NCBI GenBank assembly: GCA_049509675.1
Contig: JBEKZQ010000296.1
Span: 1-7,991, forward strand
Origin: JBEKZQ01 sp049509675
GTDB taxonomy: Bacteria; Planctomycetota; Planctomycetia; Pirellulales; Thermoguttaceae
Direction: 5' to 3'
DNA: 7,991 bases
Positions 1 to 6,361 of this stretch are shown piece after piece. Position numbers and translations under genes: made by a program. The notes beneath the pieces were generated by a model. That model searched no databases. It worked only from the letters and a program-made list of their open reading frames with translations, and was not told the DNA's origin. Positions within the stretch are counted from its first letter, which is position 1. The number at the start of each line of letters is the position of its first letter.

Positions 1-305
1 ACGCAAGCGGATTTTTGAATGCGAATTTGCCCTTGGTCAAGGAACAAGCGATAACAAGGGACCAGACGAGCACTTACGCCTTCGAAGCGAGGCTAGCTGC
101 GGAACCGCTGGGCAGGCGCCCCGTGCGACGACTGCCGTCCGGTGAGGTTGGCACGGGGTGCCAGACCTACGGGACTTCCGTGCGCGGTAGTTGACGATTC
201 CGTGCCCGCGCCGGATAATGCCTCGCAAAACGGCCCCACAAGTGTGGGGGTTGTCGTCATTCTTGTGCGAGCGCGTAGACTGCCTGATCGATAAGCGACT
301 AGTCT
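1..305. other. Left-edge region without a convincing gene
   Basis: No reading frame here looks coding. The minus-strand open frames covering it are Arg/Ser/Pro-rich, resemble no protein family, and one runs into the methyltransferase gene on the opposite strand. I looked for tRNA (no T-loop GTTCRA context), RNase P RNA, tmRNA and SRP RNA signatures and saw none. The stretch holds two hairpins: one at 145-168 (AGGT-T-GGCAC / GTGCC-AG-ACCT around a GGG loop) and one at 234-249, listed separately. It probably contains the end of an upstream transcription unit and the leader of the methyltransferase gene. A structured RNA not recognisable by eye cannot be excluded. Confidence 0.5.
229..252 (+). 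terminator. GC-rich hairpin, possible terminator upstream of the methyltransferase
   Basis: CCCCACA (234-240) and TGTGGGG (243-249) form a perfect 7-bp stem around an AG dinucleotide. An outer AAC/GTT pairing (229-231 with 250-252) extends it past a GG bulge. An A-run precedes it on the plus strand, and a moderately T-rich stretch follows (TTGTCGTCATTCTT), but there is no clean U-tract. It could terminate a transcript entering from the left, or it could be a leader hairpin of the gene starting at 306. The stem is seen directly; the function is inferred. Confidence 0.3.
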
Positions 306-2093
306 ATGAAGATGCGACAGACATGCCACAAGATGAGTGACAGAACTGAGGTTGAGCATCTCGACTATCCCATCGTCGCTCAGCCTCATACTCCCATGTA
401 TCTGATGCACAAGTATTGGGCGAGAAAACCCCATAATGTGGTTTCGGAGTACATTCGGCGTTACTCGATGCCAGGGGAAATTGTCCTCGATCCGTTCGGC
501 GGCTCCGGTGTCACCGCGATGGAAGCGATCAAGGCGGGACGAAAGGCCATTTCTCTGGACTTGAATCCGATGTCCGCTTTCTTGATTGAAAGCACACTAA
601 GCCAGGTGGACGCCCGGGAGATTGAGGGAGAATTCAGGGCAATCGAAACCAGACTCAAGAGCGTAATCAACGATCTGTACCAGACAAAATGCCCGAAATG
701 CGGCCAAACCGCGCTGGTGTTGGCAACGATTTGGGATCGGGAAGAGGACGTAGCGCTGGAACTGCGATGTCTGTGTCGCACCTGCAACAAATGCGCCGTC
801 GCGCCAAAGCGAAAAGACGTTGACTTGCTACGTCGAATTGGAAAACTCAAACCCAAGTGGTATCCAAGAAATGAATTGGCCTGCAACGGCAACAAATTTA
901 TGAAGCGAGAAGGCAAGGAGGTGATCGCCGACCTGTTCACGAAGAGAAATCTTTACGCCTTATCGGTCATCTTCAGCGAGATTAGGAAGATTGAAAACAA
1001 AAAGCTGCGCGGCGTCTTCGAGTTTGCATTCACGTCGATGGTTCATTTGGCGAGCAAGATGTGTCCGGTGGCCAAGGCGGGCGGCAAAGGTCACTGGAGC
1101 GCGCTGAGCGCTACTTCCTTCTGGGCGATTCAGAGCTTTTGGACACCTCCCAGGTACATGGAGTCCAACGTTTGGATGCTGTTCGAAAGTGCGGTGTTTG
1201 GCAAACAGGGTTTGCTGAGGGGCAAGGCGGACGTTGTGGAGTGCGTAACATCCTGCAAGAGAGCAAAGAATCTGGCGGATTTGATCGACGGCGCGAACAT
1301 TCTGTTCGAGACGGCCAATGCCCTGGAACTGGCCAAAATCGTGCCGCCGAACTCCGTCGATTACATCTTCACGGATCCGCCCTACGGCGGAGCGGTCCAG
1401 TATTTCGAGTTGAGCACGCTTTGGGCGTCCTGGCTCAACCTTGACTTGGACTACGCAGAGGAGATCACCATCAACGGCCAGCAGAAGAAGGATCTTGAAT
1501 ACTACCACAAGATGCTCAGGTCAGCCTTCCGGGAGATGTATCGGGCGCTGAAGCCGAACCGATACCTGACCGTGACGTTCCATAGCACCGAGATCGCGGT
1601 GTGGAACTCCATCATCAAAGCGGTGGTCCTCGGCGGCTTTGACTTGGAGAAGATCGTTTACCAGCCGCCCGCGCGGCCGTCGGCCAAGGGCCTGCTCCAG
1701 CCCTACGGCTCGGCGGTGGGTGATTATTATATTCGATTCAGAAAACCCCAGAGAAAGAAGACGCAGTTAGAGCGGGACATCGACAAGGAAACCTACGAGC
1801 GCGAAGTGGTCATGGCCGCGAAGCAGATTATCGAGGAACGTGGAGAGCCTACCATTTACCAGCGCATCCTCAACGGGATCATGGTGGATTTGCAGGGCGG
1901 CAGGAGCATCCCGGTCGGCGCTAGGAACATCGAAGATGTGCTCAAAGACCACGTCGGACGAGAATTCGATCTAATCGACGTTAAGGACGCGAAAGGCAAG
2001 AAGGCAGGCAAGATGTGGTGGCTGAAAGGCCGGGACTTTGCCAACTTTTCCACTCCATGTCTCGCCGACCGGGTGGAACGAGTCGTCTCTTGA
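306..2093 (+). CDS. DNA methyltransferase with internal zinc ribbon (probable N6-adenine or N4-cytosine)
   Basis: This is a 595-residue SAM-dependent DNA amino-methyltransferase, expected to methylate an exocyclic amino group of A or C in a specific duplex site. Residues 35-46 carry a HKYWARKPHNVV block, followed by SAM-binding motif I DPFGGSG (62-68) and an acidic strand end (SLDLNP, 83-88). A putative zinc ribbon has C129-x2-C132 and C155/C157/C160/C163. The catalytic motif IV is DPPY (357-360). Motif I therefore precedes motif IV, with a long insert that may recognise the target. Residues 485-595 form a charged C-terminal region of unknown role. It resembles 'adenine-specific DNA methylase containing Zn-ribbon' proteins but is shorter than DUF1156 members as I recall them. 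ATG 306 is the longest start; ATG 333 (MSDRTEVE) is equally plausible, and neither has a Shine-Dalgarno sequence. No restriction enzyme or other partner is visible. The first half is AT-richer than its neighbours (24 of 60 G/C at 841-900), which suggests horizontal acquisition. Confidence 0.9.
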   Translation: MKMRQTCHKMSDRTEVEHLDYPIVAQPHTPMYLMHKYWARKPHNVVSEYIRRYSMPGEIVLDPFGGSGVTAMEAIKAGRKAISLDLNPMSAFLIESTLSQVDAREIEGEFRAIETRLKSVINDLYQTKCPKCGQTALVLATIWDREEDVALELRCLCRTCNKCAVAPKRKDVDLLRRIGKLKPKWYPRNELACNGNKFMKREGKEVIADLFTKRNLYALSVIFSEIRKIENKKLRGVFEFAFTSMVHLASKMCPVAKAGGKGHWSALSATSFWAIQSFWTPPRYMESNVWMLFESAVFGKQGLLRGKADVVECVTSCKRAKNLADLIDGANILFETANALELAKIVPPNSVDYIFTDPPYGGAVQYFELSTLWASWLNLDLDYAEEITINGQQKKDLEYYHKMLRSAFREMYRALKPNRYLTVTFHSTEIAVWNSIIKAVVLGGFDLEKIVYQPPARPSAKGLLQPYGSAVGDYYIRFRKPQRKKTQLERDIDKETYEREVVMAAKQIIEERGEPTIYQRILNGIMVDLQGGRSIPVGARNIEDVLKDHVGREFDLIDVKDAKGKKAGKMWWLKGRDFANFSTPCLADRVERVVS

Positions 2094-2286
2094 CCCGAGC
2101 CGCCTGGAAGCGGTTGCCCGGATGCCGAAAGATCGAGAAAAGCAGCTACTTCCAGGGCCGTAGCGGCACTGGCGTCCTGGGTGTAGAAATCGCGGCCATC
2201 ATCCAGTTGCAGTCAAATCTCGCCGCGCACGAACGGGCGCACGCGACCGGTCCCCTTCCGCAAGGGGCGAGGGGAGAAAGCCTGTC
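2094..2286. other. Convergent spacer between methyltransferase and zwf
   Basis: This is 193 bp between two genes that end toward each other. No complete gene fits. The only structure I see is the REP-like hairpin near the zwf end (2251-2275, listed separately). No hairpin with a U-tract is evident on either strand, so how the two transcripts end is not clear from sequence. Confidence 0.6.
2251..2275. repeat. Degenerate REP-like palindrome downstream of zwf
   Basis: CCCCTT (2252-2257) and AAGGGG (2262-2267) form a 6-bp stem around CCGC. A CGAGGGGA stretch follows and can alternatively pair its GGGGA (2271-2275) with TCCCC (2251-2255). This layout, a GC-rich palindrome followed on the same strand by a G/A-rich arm complementary to the hairpin's first arm, matches the palindromic repeat at 6238-6278. 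It is probably a diverged member of the same family. It lies 12 bp past the zwf stop and could protect or end the zwf transcript, but it has no U-tract. Confidence 0.5.
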
Positions 2287-3741
2287 TCACCGCAGCACGG
2301 GGCAACTGTCGAACCATTCGCGGTTCTGTTGGCACATCAGCTTGGTGGCGCTGGGCGGTCCCCACTGGCCGGCCTCGTAGAGCTCCAGCGGCGGCAGGTG
2401 CGCTTCGTCCCAGGTGGCCTGAATGGGATCGATGATCTTCCACGCCAGTTCCACTTCGTCGGCCCGGGCAAACAAGCTGGCGTCGCCCTGCAGCACGTCC
2501 AGCAGCAGTCGTTGATAGGCTTCCGGCATCCGTCCGGCAAACTTCTCGCGGAACTGGAAACTCAGGTCCGTCTGGCGGACCCTCATGCCGGCGTCGGGCA
2601 CCTTGGTATAGAAGTGCAACTGGATGCCTTCCGCCGGCTGCACCTGAATCACCAGGCGGTTCGATTCCCGGGCGGAGCGGGGTCCGCCTTCGAACATCAT
2701 GTGCGGCGGTTGGCGGAACTGGATCACGATTTGCGTCGTCTGGCAGGCCATGGCCTTGCCGCTGCGTAACAGGAACGGCACGTCCTGCCAGCGCCAATTG
2801 TCCACAAGCAGTCGCACCACGCCAAAGGTGGCGGTTTGGCTCTCGGCCGCGACGCCCGATTCGTCGCGGTACTTGCGATACTGGCCGCGGATCGTGTCGC
2901 GCAGCACGTCGTCGGGCGTCAAAGGGCGGATGGCCCGCAGCACCTTGACCTTCTCATCGCGGATGGCGTCGGCCTCGAAGTGCGTGGGCCACTCCATGGC
3001 CGTAAGCGTCAGGAGTTGCAGGAGATGGCTCTGAAAGATGTCGCGCAGCACGCCCACGCCGTCGAAGAACGCCGCCCGATGCCCGATGGTCAACTCTTCC
3101 GCCACCGTGATCTGCACGTGGTCGATGTAGTTGCGGTTCCAGATCGGCTCGAAGATGCTGTTGGCGAAACGCAGCACCAGCATGTTCTGCACGGTCTCCT
3201 TGCCCAGGTAATGATCGATGCGATACACCTGGTTTTCCAGGAAGACCTGGTGAGCGGCCGCATTGAGCCGGCGGGCGGTGCCGAGGTCGGTTCCGAACGG
3301 CTTTTCGATCACCACGCGGCGCGGCCCGTGCGTTTGCTCGGCCAGGCCGGCCGCGCCGAGTTGCGAGATGGCCGGCTCATAGAATTGCGGGGCGGTCGCC
3401 AGGTAATAGGCCCGCGTCGCGTCGGCCCCGGCCTCAAGCTCGTCGAGCAGTTTCCGCAGCGACTGGAAATCCTCGGACCTGGCGATATCGCCCGGCTGAT
3501 AGAACAAACACGGCGCAAAAGCACCCCATGCTGCTTGCTCGAAGGCCTCTTGGGCGAAGTGCGCCGTGGACTGGGCCAATTTCTGCCGCCACTGATCGTG
3601 GGAGAACGGCGAGCGGGAGAAGCCCACGATGCGCGTGGCCTCGGGCAGCCGCTTCTTGCGGTACAGCTCGTACAGCGCCGGTATCAGCTTGCGACTGGTC
3701 AGGTCGCCGGAGGCGCCGAAAATCACGATCGTATTGGACAT
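2287..3741 (-). CDS. zwf: Glucose-6-phosphate 1-dehydrogenase
   Basis: This cytosolic enzyme oxidises glucose 6-phosphate to 6-phosphogluconolactone with reduction of NADP+ (some homologues use NAD+), the entry step of the oxidative pentose phosphate and Entner-Doudoroff pathways. The 484-residue length is normal for the family. The N-terminal dinucleotide-binding motif is GASGDLT (9-15), with EKPFG at 146-150. The substrate-binding signature RIDHYLGKE (174-182) includes D176, H177 and K181. H239 in LRDIFQSHLLQ matches the catalytic-base histidine known from the Leuconostoc enzyme. The ATG at 3741 places GASGDLT at the expected distance; no Shine-Dalgarno sequence precedes it. It is the last gene of the co-directional sugar-metabolism block, 133 bp after the SDR gene. 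It appears intact and catalytically complete. Confidence 0.97.
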   Translation of the reverse strand: MSNTIVIFGASGDLTSRKLIPALYELYRKKRLPEATRIVGFSRSPFSHDQWRQKLAQSTAHFAQEAFEQAAWGAFAPCLFYQPGDIARSEDFQSLRKLLDELEAGADATRAYYLATAPQFYEPAISQLGAAGLAEQTHGPRRVVIEKPFGTDLGTARRLNAAAHQVFLENQVYRIDHYLGKETVQNMLVLRFANSIFEPIWNRNYIDHVQITVAEELTIGHRAAFFDGVGVLRDIFQSHLLQLLTLTAMEWPTHFEADAIRDEKVKVLRAIRPLTPDDVLRDTIRGQYRKYRDESGVAAESQTATFGVVRLLVDNWRWQDVPFLLRSGKAMACQTTQIVIQFRQPPHMMFEGGPRSARESNRLVIQVQPAEGIQLHFYTKVPDAGMRVRQTDLSFQFREKFAGRMPEAYQRLLLDVLQGDASLFARADEVELAWKIIDPIQATWDEAHLPPLELYEAGQWGPPSATKLMCQQNREWFDSCPVLR

Positions 3742-3768
3742 GAGGAACCGCTCAGGATCGGCGAATCA

Positions 3769-3834
3769 ATGAGTGCCACAATAATCGTACTCATCTCGCT
3801 CCGCGAGATGGAATCCATCACGCGGAGCATGATG
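3769..3834 (-). promoter_or_regulatory. Nested inverted repeats in the zwf leader
   Basis: Several short inverted repeats crowd the 133-bp SDR-zwf spacer, 28-93 bp before the zwf ATG. The strongest is CATCTCGC (3792-3799) with GCGAGATG (3803-3810), a perfect 8-bp stem with a TCC loop. It overlaps GATGG/CCATC (3807-3811 with 3815-3819), which overlaps CATCA/TGATG (3816-3820 with 3830-3834). ATGAGT/ACTCAT (3769-3774 with 3789-3794) overlaps it on the other side. Several pairings are mutually exclusive, as in attenuators. There is no U-tract, so a termination role is not supported. It could be a transcript processing or stability element, an operator, or a chance cluster. Confidence 0.4.
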
Positions 3835-3874
3835 ACTACTTTCGAGAACAAGACAGTTATTTCTTTGCCCAGCC

Positions 3875-4654
3875 TCAGAACCAGGCGGCCGTGAAGCCGC
3901 CATCGACGTTGATGTGCGTGCCGGTAATAAAGCCCCCGGCCCTGGCCGATGCCAGCAAGAGCAGGGCCCCGATCAACTCCTCCGGCTCGCCGAAGCGGCG
4001 CATGGGCGTACCCCGCATGATGTTGTCGATCCGTTGCTGGTCCAGCAGCTTGCGGTTCTGCTCGGCGGGAAAGAAGCCGGGACAAATGGCGTTGACGCGC
4101 ACGTTCTGCGTGGCGAATTCCTGGGCCACGTTGCGGGTCAGATTCAACACGGCCGCCTTCGAGGCCGAGTAGGCGAACACCCGCGACAACGGCAGGTGCG
4201 AGGTCACGCTGCCGATGTTGATGATCGCCCCGCCGCCGCACTGGACCATGTGTGCGGCGAACACCTGGCAGGCCTGAAACACGGCCTTCAAGTTGATCGA
4301 CAGCACGCGGTCCCAATCGGCCTCGCTGGCCTCCAGGAAGCTGCTGCCGGCGTTGACTCCCGCCGAATTGACGAGGATGTCGGCGCGGCCGGTCTGCTCC
4401 AGCGTGGCGGCCAGCAGTTGTTCCAGCGACTGCCGCACGGTGACGTTGACCGTGGCAAAACCGGCCTTGCCGCCGTACTGGCGGATCTCGGCCACGCGGG
4501 CCTGGCAACCGGCCTCAGTCAAGTCGGCCACGATCACGTGCGCGCCGGCCCGGGCCAGGCCATGGCCCAGTGCGCCGCCCAAGACGCCGGCGCCGCCGAT
4601 GACCACGGCCGTCTGCCCTTCGAGACTGAACATTTGCGTAAGGTAGTCGGACAT
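3875..4654 (-). CDS. Short-chain dehydrogenase/reductase, sugar-acid type
   Basis: A 259-residue classical SDR, expected to oxidise or reduce a hydroxyl/keto group with NAD(P)(H). It has the glycine-rich cofactor motif GGAGVLGG (20-27), NSAG (96-99), N121 in INLKAVF, S149 in INIGSV, and the YSASK active-site motif with Y162 and K166, so the catalytic tetrad is complete. The GVLGG motif, the stretch PGFFPAEQNRKLL (192-204), GTPMRRFGEPEEL and the ending VDGGF resemble the mannonate/fructuronate oxidoreductase and gluconate 5-dehydrogenase branches as I recall them; this is memory, not alignment. Its place between gnd and zwf suits a ketogluconate or aldonate substrate, but a generic 3-oxoacyl-ACP reductase-like activity cannot be excluded. 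The ATG at 4654 directly abuts the heptamer array and has no Shine-Dalgarno sequence; Met8 is a possible alternative start. Confidence 0.88.
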   Translation of the reverse strand: MSDYLTQMFSLEGQTAVVIGGAGVLGGALGHGLARAGAHVIVADLTEAGCQARVAEIRQYGGKAGFATVNVTVRQSLEQLLAATLEQTGRADILVNSAGVNAGSSFLEASEADWDRVLSINLKAVFQACQVFAAHMVQCGGGAIINIGSVTSHLPLSRVFAYSASKAAVLNLTRNVAQEFATQNVRVNAICPGFFPAEQNRKLLDQQRIDNIMRGTPMRRFGEPEELIGALLLLASARAGGFITGTHINVDGGFTAAWF

Positions 4655-4789
4655 AGTTTTCAGATTTCAGATTTCAGATTTCAGATTTCAGATTTCAGAT
4701 TTGAGATTTGAGATTTGAGATTTCAGATTTCAGATTTCAGATTTGAGATTTCAGATTTGAGATTTGAGATTTCAGATTTCAGATTTCCG
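4654..4789. repeat. Heptanucleotide tandem array between gnd and the SDR gene
   Basis: Seventeen perfect 7-bp units ATTT[C/G]AG occupy 4664-4782 without a single indel. One TTTTCAG unit (4657-4663) precedes them and a partial unit ATTTC (4783-4787) follows. From left to right the variable base reads C5 G3 C3 G C G2 C2, i.e. 11 C and 6 G units. The array fills the whole gnd-SDR spacer, supplies the gnd stop codon, and touches the SDR start codon. On the plus strand a pure array is open in all frames; on the minus (coding) strand each C-type unit carries TGA. The arrangement resembles the heptameric short tandem repeats known from cyanobacteria, although the unit sequence differs. Confidence 0.97.
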
Positions 4790-6211
4790 CAAGCGAATCC
4801 AGTCGCTGTGGAAAATGCCGTCCTTGTCGATGCGTTTGTAGGTGTGGGCGCCGAAATAATCGCGCTGCGCTTGCAGCAGGTTGGCCGGCAGGCGCGGGGA
4901 ACGATAGCCGTCGTAATAGGCCAGCGCGGCCGAGAAGGCCGGCGTGGGGATGCCCAGGCGAACGGCGGCGGCCACCACGTTCCGCCAGGAAGTTTGCGCT
5001 TTCTGGACGGCCTTCTTGAAGTACGGCGCCAAGAGCAGGTTTTCCAGCTTCGCGTCGGCCTGGAATGCCTCCTTGATGCGCTCCAGGAACGTGGCGCGGA
5101 TGATGCAGCCGCCCCGCCACAACAGCGCGATCGAGCCGAAATCCAGGGGCCAATCATGCTCGGCCGCGGCCGCCTGGAGTTGCACGAAGCCCTGCGCGTA
5201 ACTGCAAATCTTGGAGGCGTACAATGCCTGGCGAATCTGCTCGACGAACTTCCGACGCTCGCCGCGATACTTGCCGGAGGGCCCCTTGAGCACCTTGGCC
5301 GCCCGCAAGCGCGAATCGCGCAAGGCCGACAGACAACGCGCATACACCGCCTCGGTCACCAGCGTGCTGGGCACGCCCAGGTCCAGGGCCAGTTGGCTCA
5401 TCCACTTGCCGGTCCCCTTGGCCCCGGCCGTGTCCATGATCTGATCCACCAGGTACTGGCCCGTCTCCTGGTCCTTGACGCTGAAGATGTCGCGGGTGAT
5501 CTCGATGAGATAGCTATCCAATTCACCCTTGTTCCACTGGGCGAAAACGTCGTACAGTTCGTCGTTGGCGAGTCCCAAGGCGTTGCGCAGCATCCAGTAG
5601 GCCTCGCAGATCAACTGCATGTCGCCGTACTCGATGCCGTTGTGAACCATTTTCACATAGTGGCCGGCGCCGCGCGGACCGACCCACTCGCAACAGGGAA
5701 TGTCCTTCCCGGGCCCAACCTTGGCGGCAATGGCCTGGAAGATCGGTTTCAGCAGCGGCCAGGCGGCCGGGCTCCCGCCGGGCATCATGCTCGGTCCGCG
5801 CAGGGCGCCTTCTTCGCCGCCGGAGACACCGGTGCCGATGTACAGCAGTCCCTTCGACTCCACGTAGGCCGTGCGGCGTTCGGTATCGCTGAACAGCGTG
5901 TTGCCGCCGTCGATGATCACGTCGCCCTTGGAGAGCAAGGGGATCAGCTTGTCGATGAACTCATCGACGGCCGGCCCGGCCTTGACCATGAGCATCACCT
6001 TGCGCGGCGCTGCCAGGCGCCCCACAAGTTCTTCCGGCGAGTGGCAGCCGGCAAATCTCTCGCCCGCGGCCCGGCCTGCCAGGAACTCGTCCACCTTGCT
6101 CGTGGTGCGATTGAAGACCGCCACCGAGAACCCCCGGCTCTCGATGTTCAGGGCCAGATTCTCGCCCATCACCGCCAGGCCGATCAAGCCAAAGTCACAT
6201 TGAGTTGTCAT
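4772..6211 (-). CDS. gnd: 6-phosphogluconate dehydrogenase, decarboxylating
   Basis: This cytosolic enzyme converts 6-phosphogluconate to ribulose 5-phosphate and CO2 with reduction of NADP+ (or NAD+), the third step of the oxidative pentose phosphate pathway. The 479 residues match the long (about 470-480) dimeric class. Motifs are the N-terminal Rossmann motif GLAVMGENLALN (11-22), the cofactor-binding NRTTS (34-38), the substrate loop SGGEEGALRGPS (130-141), and the catalytic segment GHYVKMVHNGIEYGD, in which K187 and E194 match the known acid/base pair. The C-terminal QRDYFGAHTY (449-458) contributes to the neighbouring active site, with R450 and H456. The native protein seems to end near GIFHSDWIRLR; the last four residues, KSEI, and the TGA come from the heptamer repeat. 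No strong Shine-Dalgarno sequence precedes ATG 6211, only a weak GGTGGG. Confidence 0.97.
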   Translation of the reverse strand: MTTQCDFGLIGLAVMGENLALNIESRGFSVAVFNRTTSKVDEFLAGRAAGERFAGCHSPEELVGRLAAPRKVMLMVKAGPAVDEFIDKLIPLLSKGDVIIDGGNTLFSDTERRTAYVESKGLLYIGTGVSGGEEGALRGPSMMPGGSPAAWPLLKPIFQAIAAKVGPGKDIPCCEWVGPRGAGHYVKMVHNGIEYGDMQLICEAYWMLRNALGLANDELYDVFAQWNKGELDSYLIEITRDIFSVKDQETGQYLVDQIMDTAGAKGTGKWMSQLALDLGVPSTLVTEAVYARCLSALRDSRLRAAKVLKGPSGKYRGERRKFVEQIRQALYASKICSYAQGFVQLQAAAAEHDWPLDFGSIALLWRGGCIIRATFLERIKEAFQADAKLENLLLAPYFKKAVQKAQTSWRNVVAAAVRLGIPTPAFSAALAYYDGYRSPRLPANLLQAQRDYFGAHTYKRIDKDGIFHSDWIRLRKSEI

Positions 6212-6237
6212 GAGTTGCCCACCACTTTCTACTTGCG

Positions 6238-6361
6238 GTTCCCCTCTCCCTCCGGGAGAGGGTTAGGGAGAGGGGAACTTGCATAAGCTCGTGTCTTTCG
6301 CTATAGAATGTCTCTCCGCGCATCCCCTCACCCCGGCCCTCTCCCGGAGGGAGAGGGAGAT
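6238..6361. repeat. REPIN-like pair of inverted GC-rich palindromes
   Basis: Two copies of one repeat lie head to head. In the left copy (6238-6278), CCCTCTCCC (6242-6250), TCC and GGGAGAGGG (6254-6262) form a 9-bp hairpin. An alternative 13-bp stem pairs 6238-6250 with 6266-6278. In the right copy (about 6320-6361), CCCTCTCCC (6337-6345), GGA and GGGAGAGGG (6349-6357) form the reverse complement of the left palindrome, followed by the matching CCCCTCACCCC arm. About 41 bp of unrelated sequence separates them. The pair fills most of the HAD-gnd spacer, and its right copy enters the HAD gene. The layout matches REP doublets (REPINs), non-autonomous elements moved by RAYT transposases; no transposase is in the window. 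Confidence 0.85.

Noticed and set aside
251..281. Sigma-70-type promoter TTGTCG - 19 bp - TAGACT before the methyltransferase
   Set aside because: Both hexamers are poor matches, the spacing is at the upper limit, and such matches are frequent by chance.
93..434. A 113-residue minus-strand open frame at the left edge
   Set aside because: It overlaps the methyltransferase start region on the opposite strand and has no recognisable features or start context.
2089..2151. Frameshifted continuation of the methyltransferase (frame reading SRLEAVARMPKDREKQLL before a stop)
   Set aside because: It looks mildly protein-like, but is only about 20 codons and matches no C-terminal motif I know. The methyltransferase already ends with a plausible LADRVERVV helix. 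An alignment with full-length homologues would decide.
2836..3894. A 352-residue plus-strand open frame opposite zwf
   Set aside because: It is antisense to zwf motifs that are clearly real, is rich in Arg/Gly/Val/His as codon-shadow frames are, and runs on into the spacer.
4664..4782. CRISPR array
   Set aside because: The units are 7 bp and directly adjacent, with no spacers between them; neither cas genes nor unique spacer sequences are present.
4715..6286. A 523-residue plus-strand open frame opposite gnd
   Set aside because: It is antisense to a fully recognisable gnd, begins in heptamer repeats, ends in translated palindromic repeat, and its sequence resembles no known protein. Long antisense frames are expected in GC-rich genes.
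6238..6361. Intrinsic terminator between HAD and gnd
   Set aside because: The stems are strong, but no U-tract follows either on the minus strand, and the same sequence occurs as an inverted pair, which suits a repeat element better.
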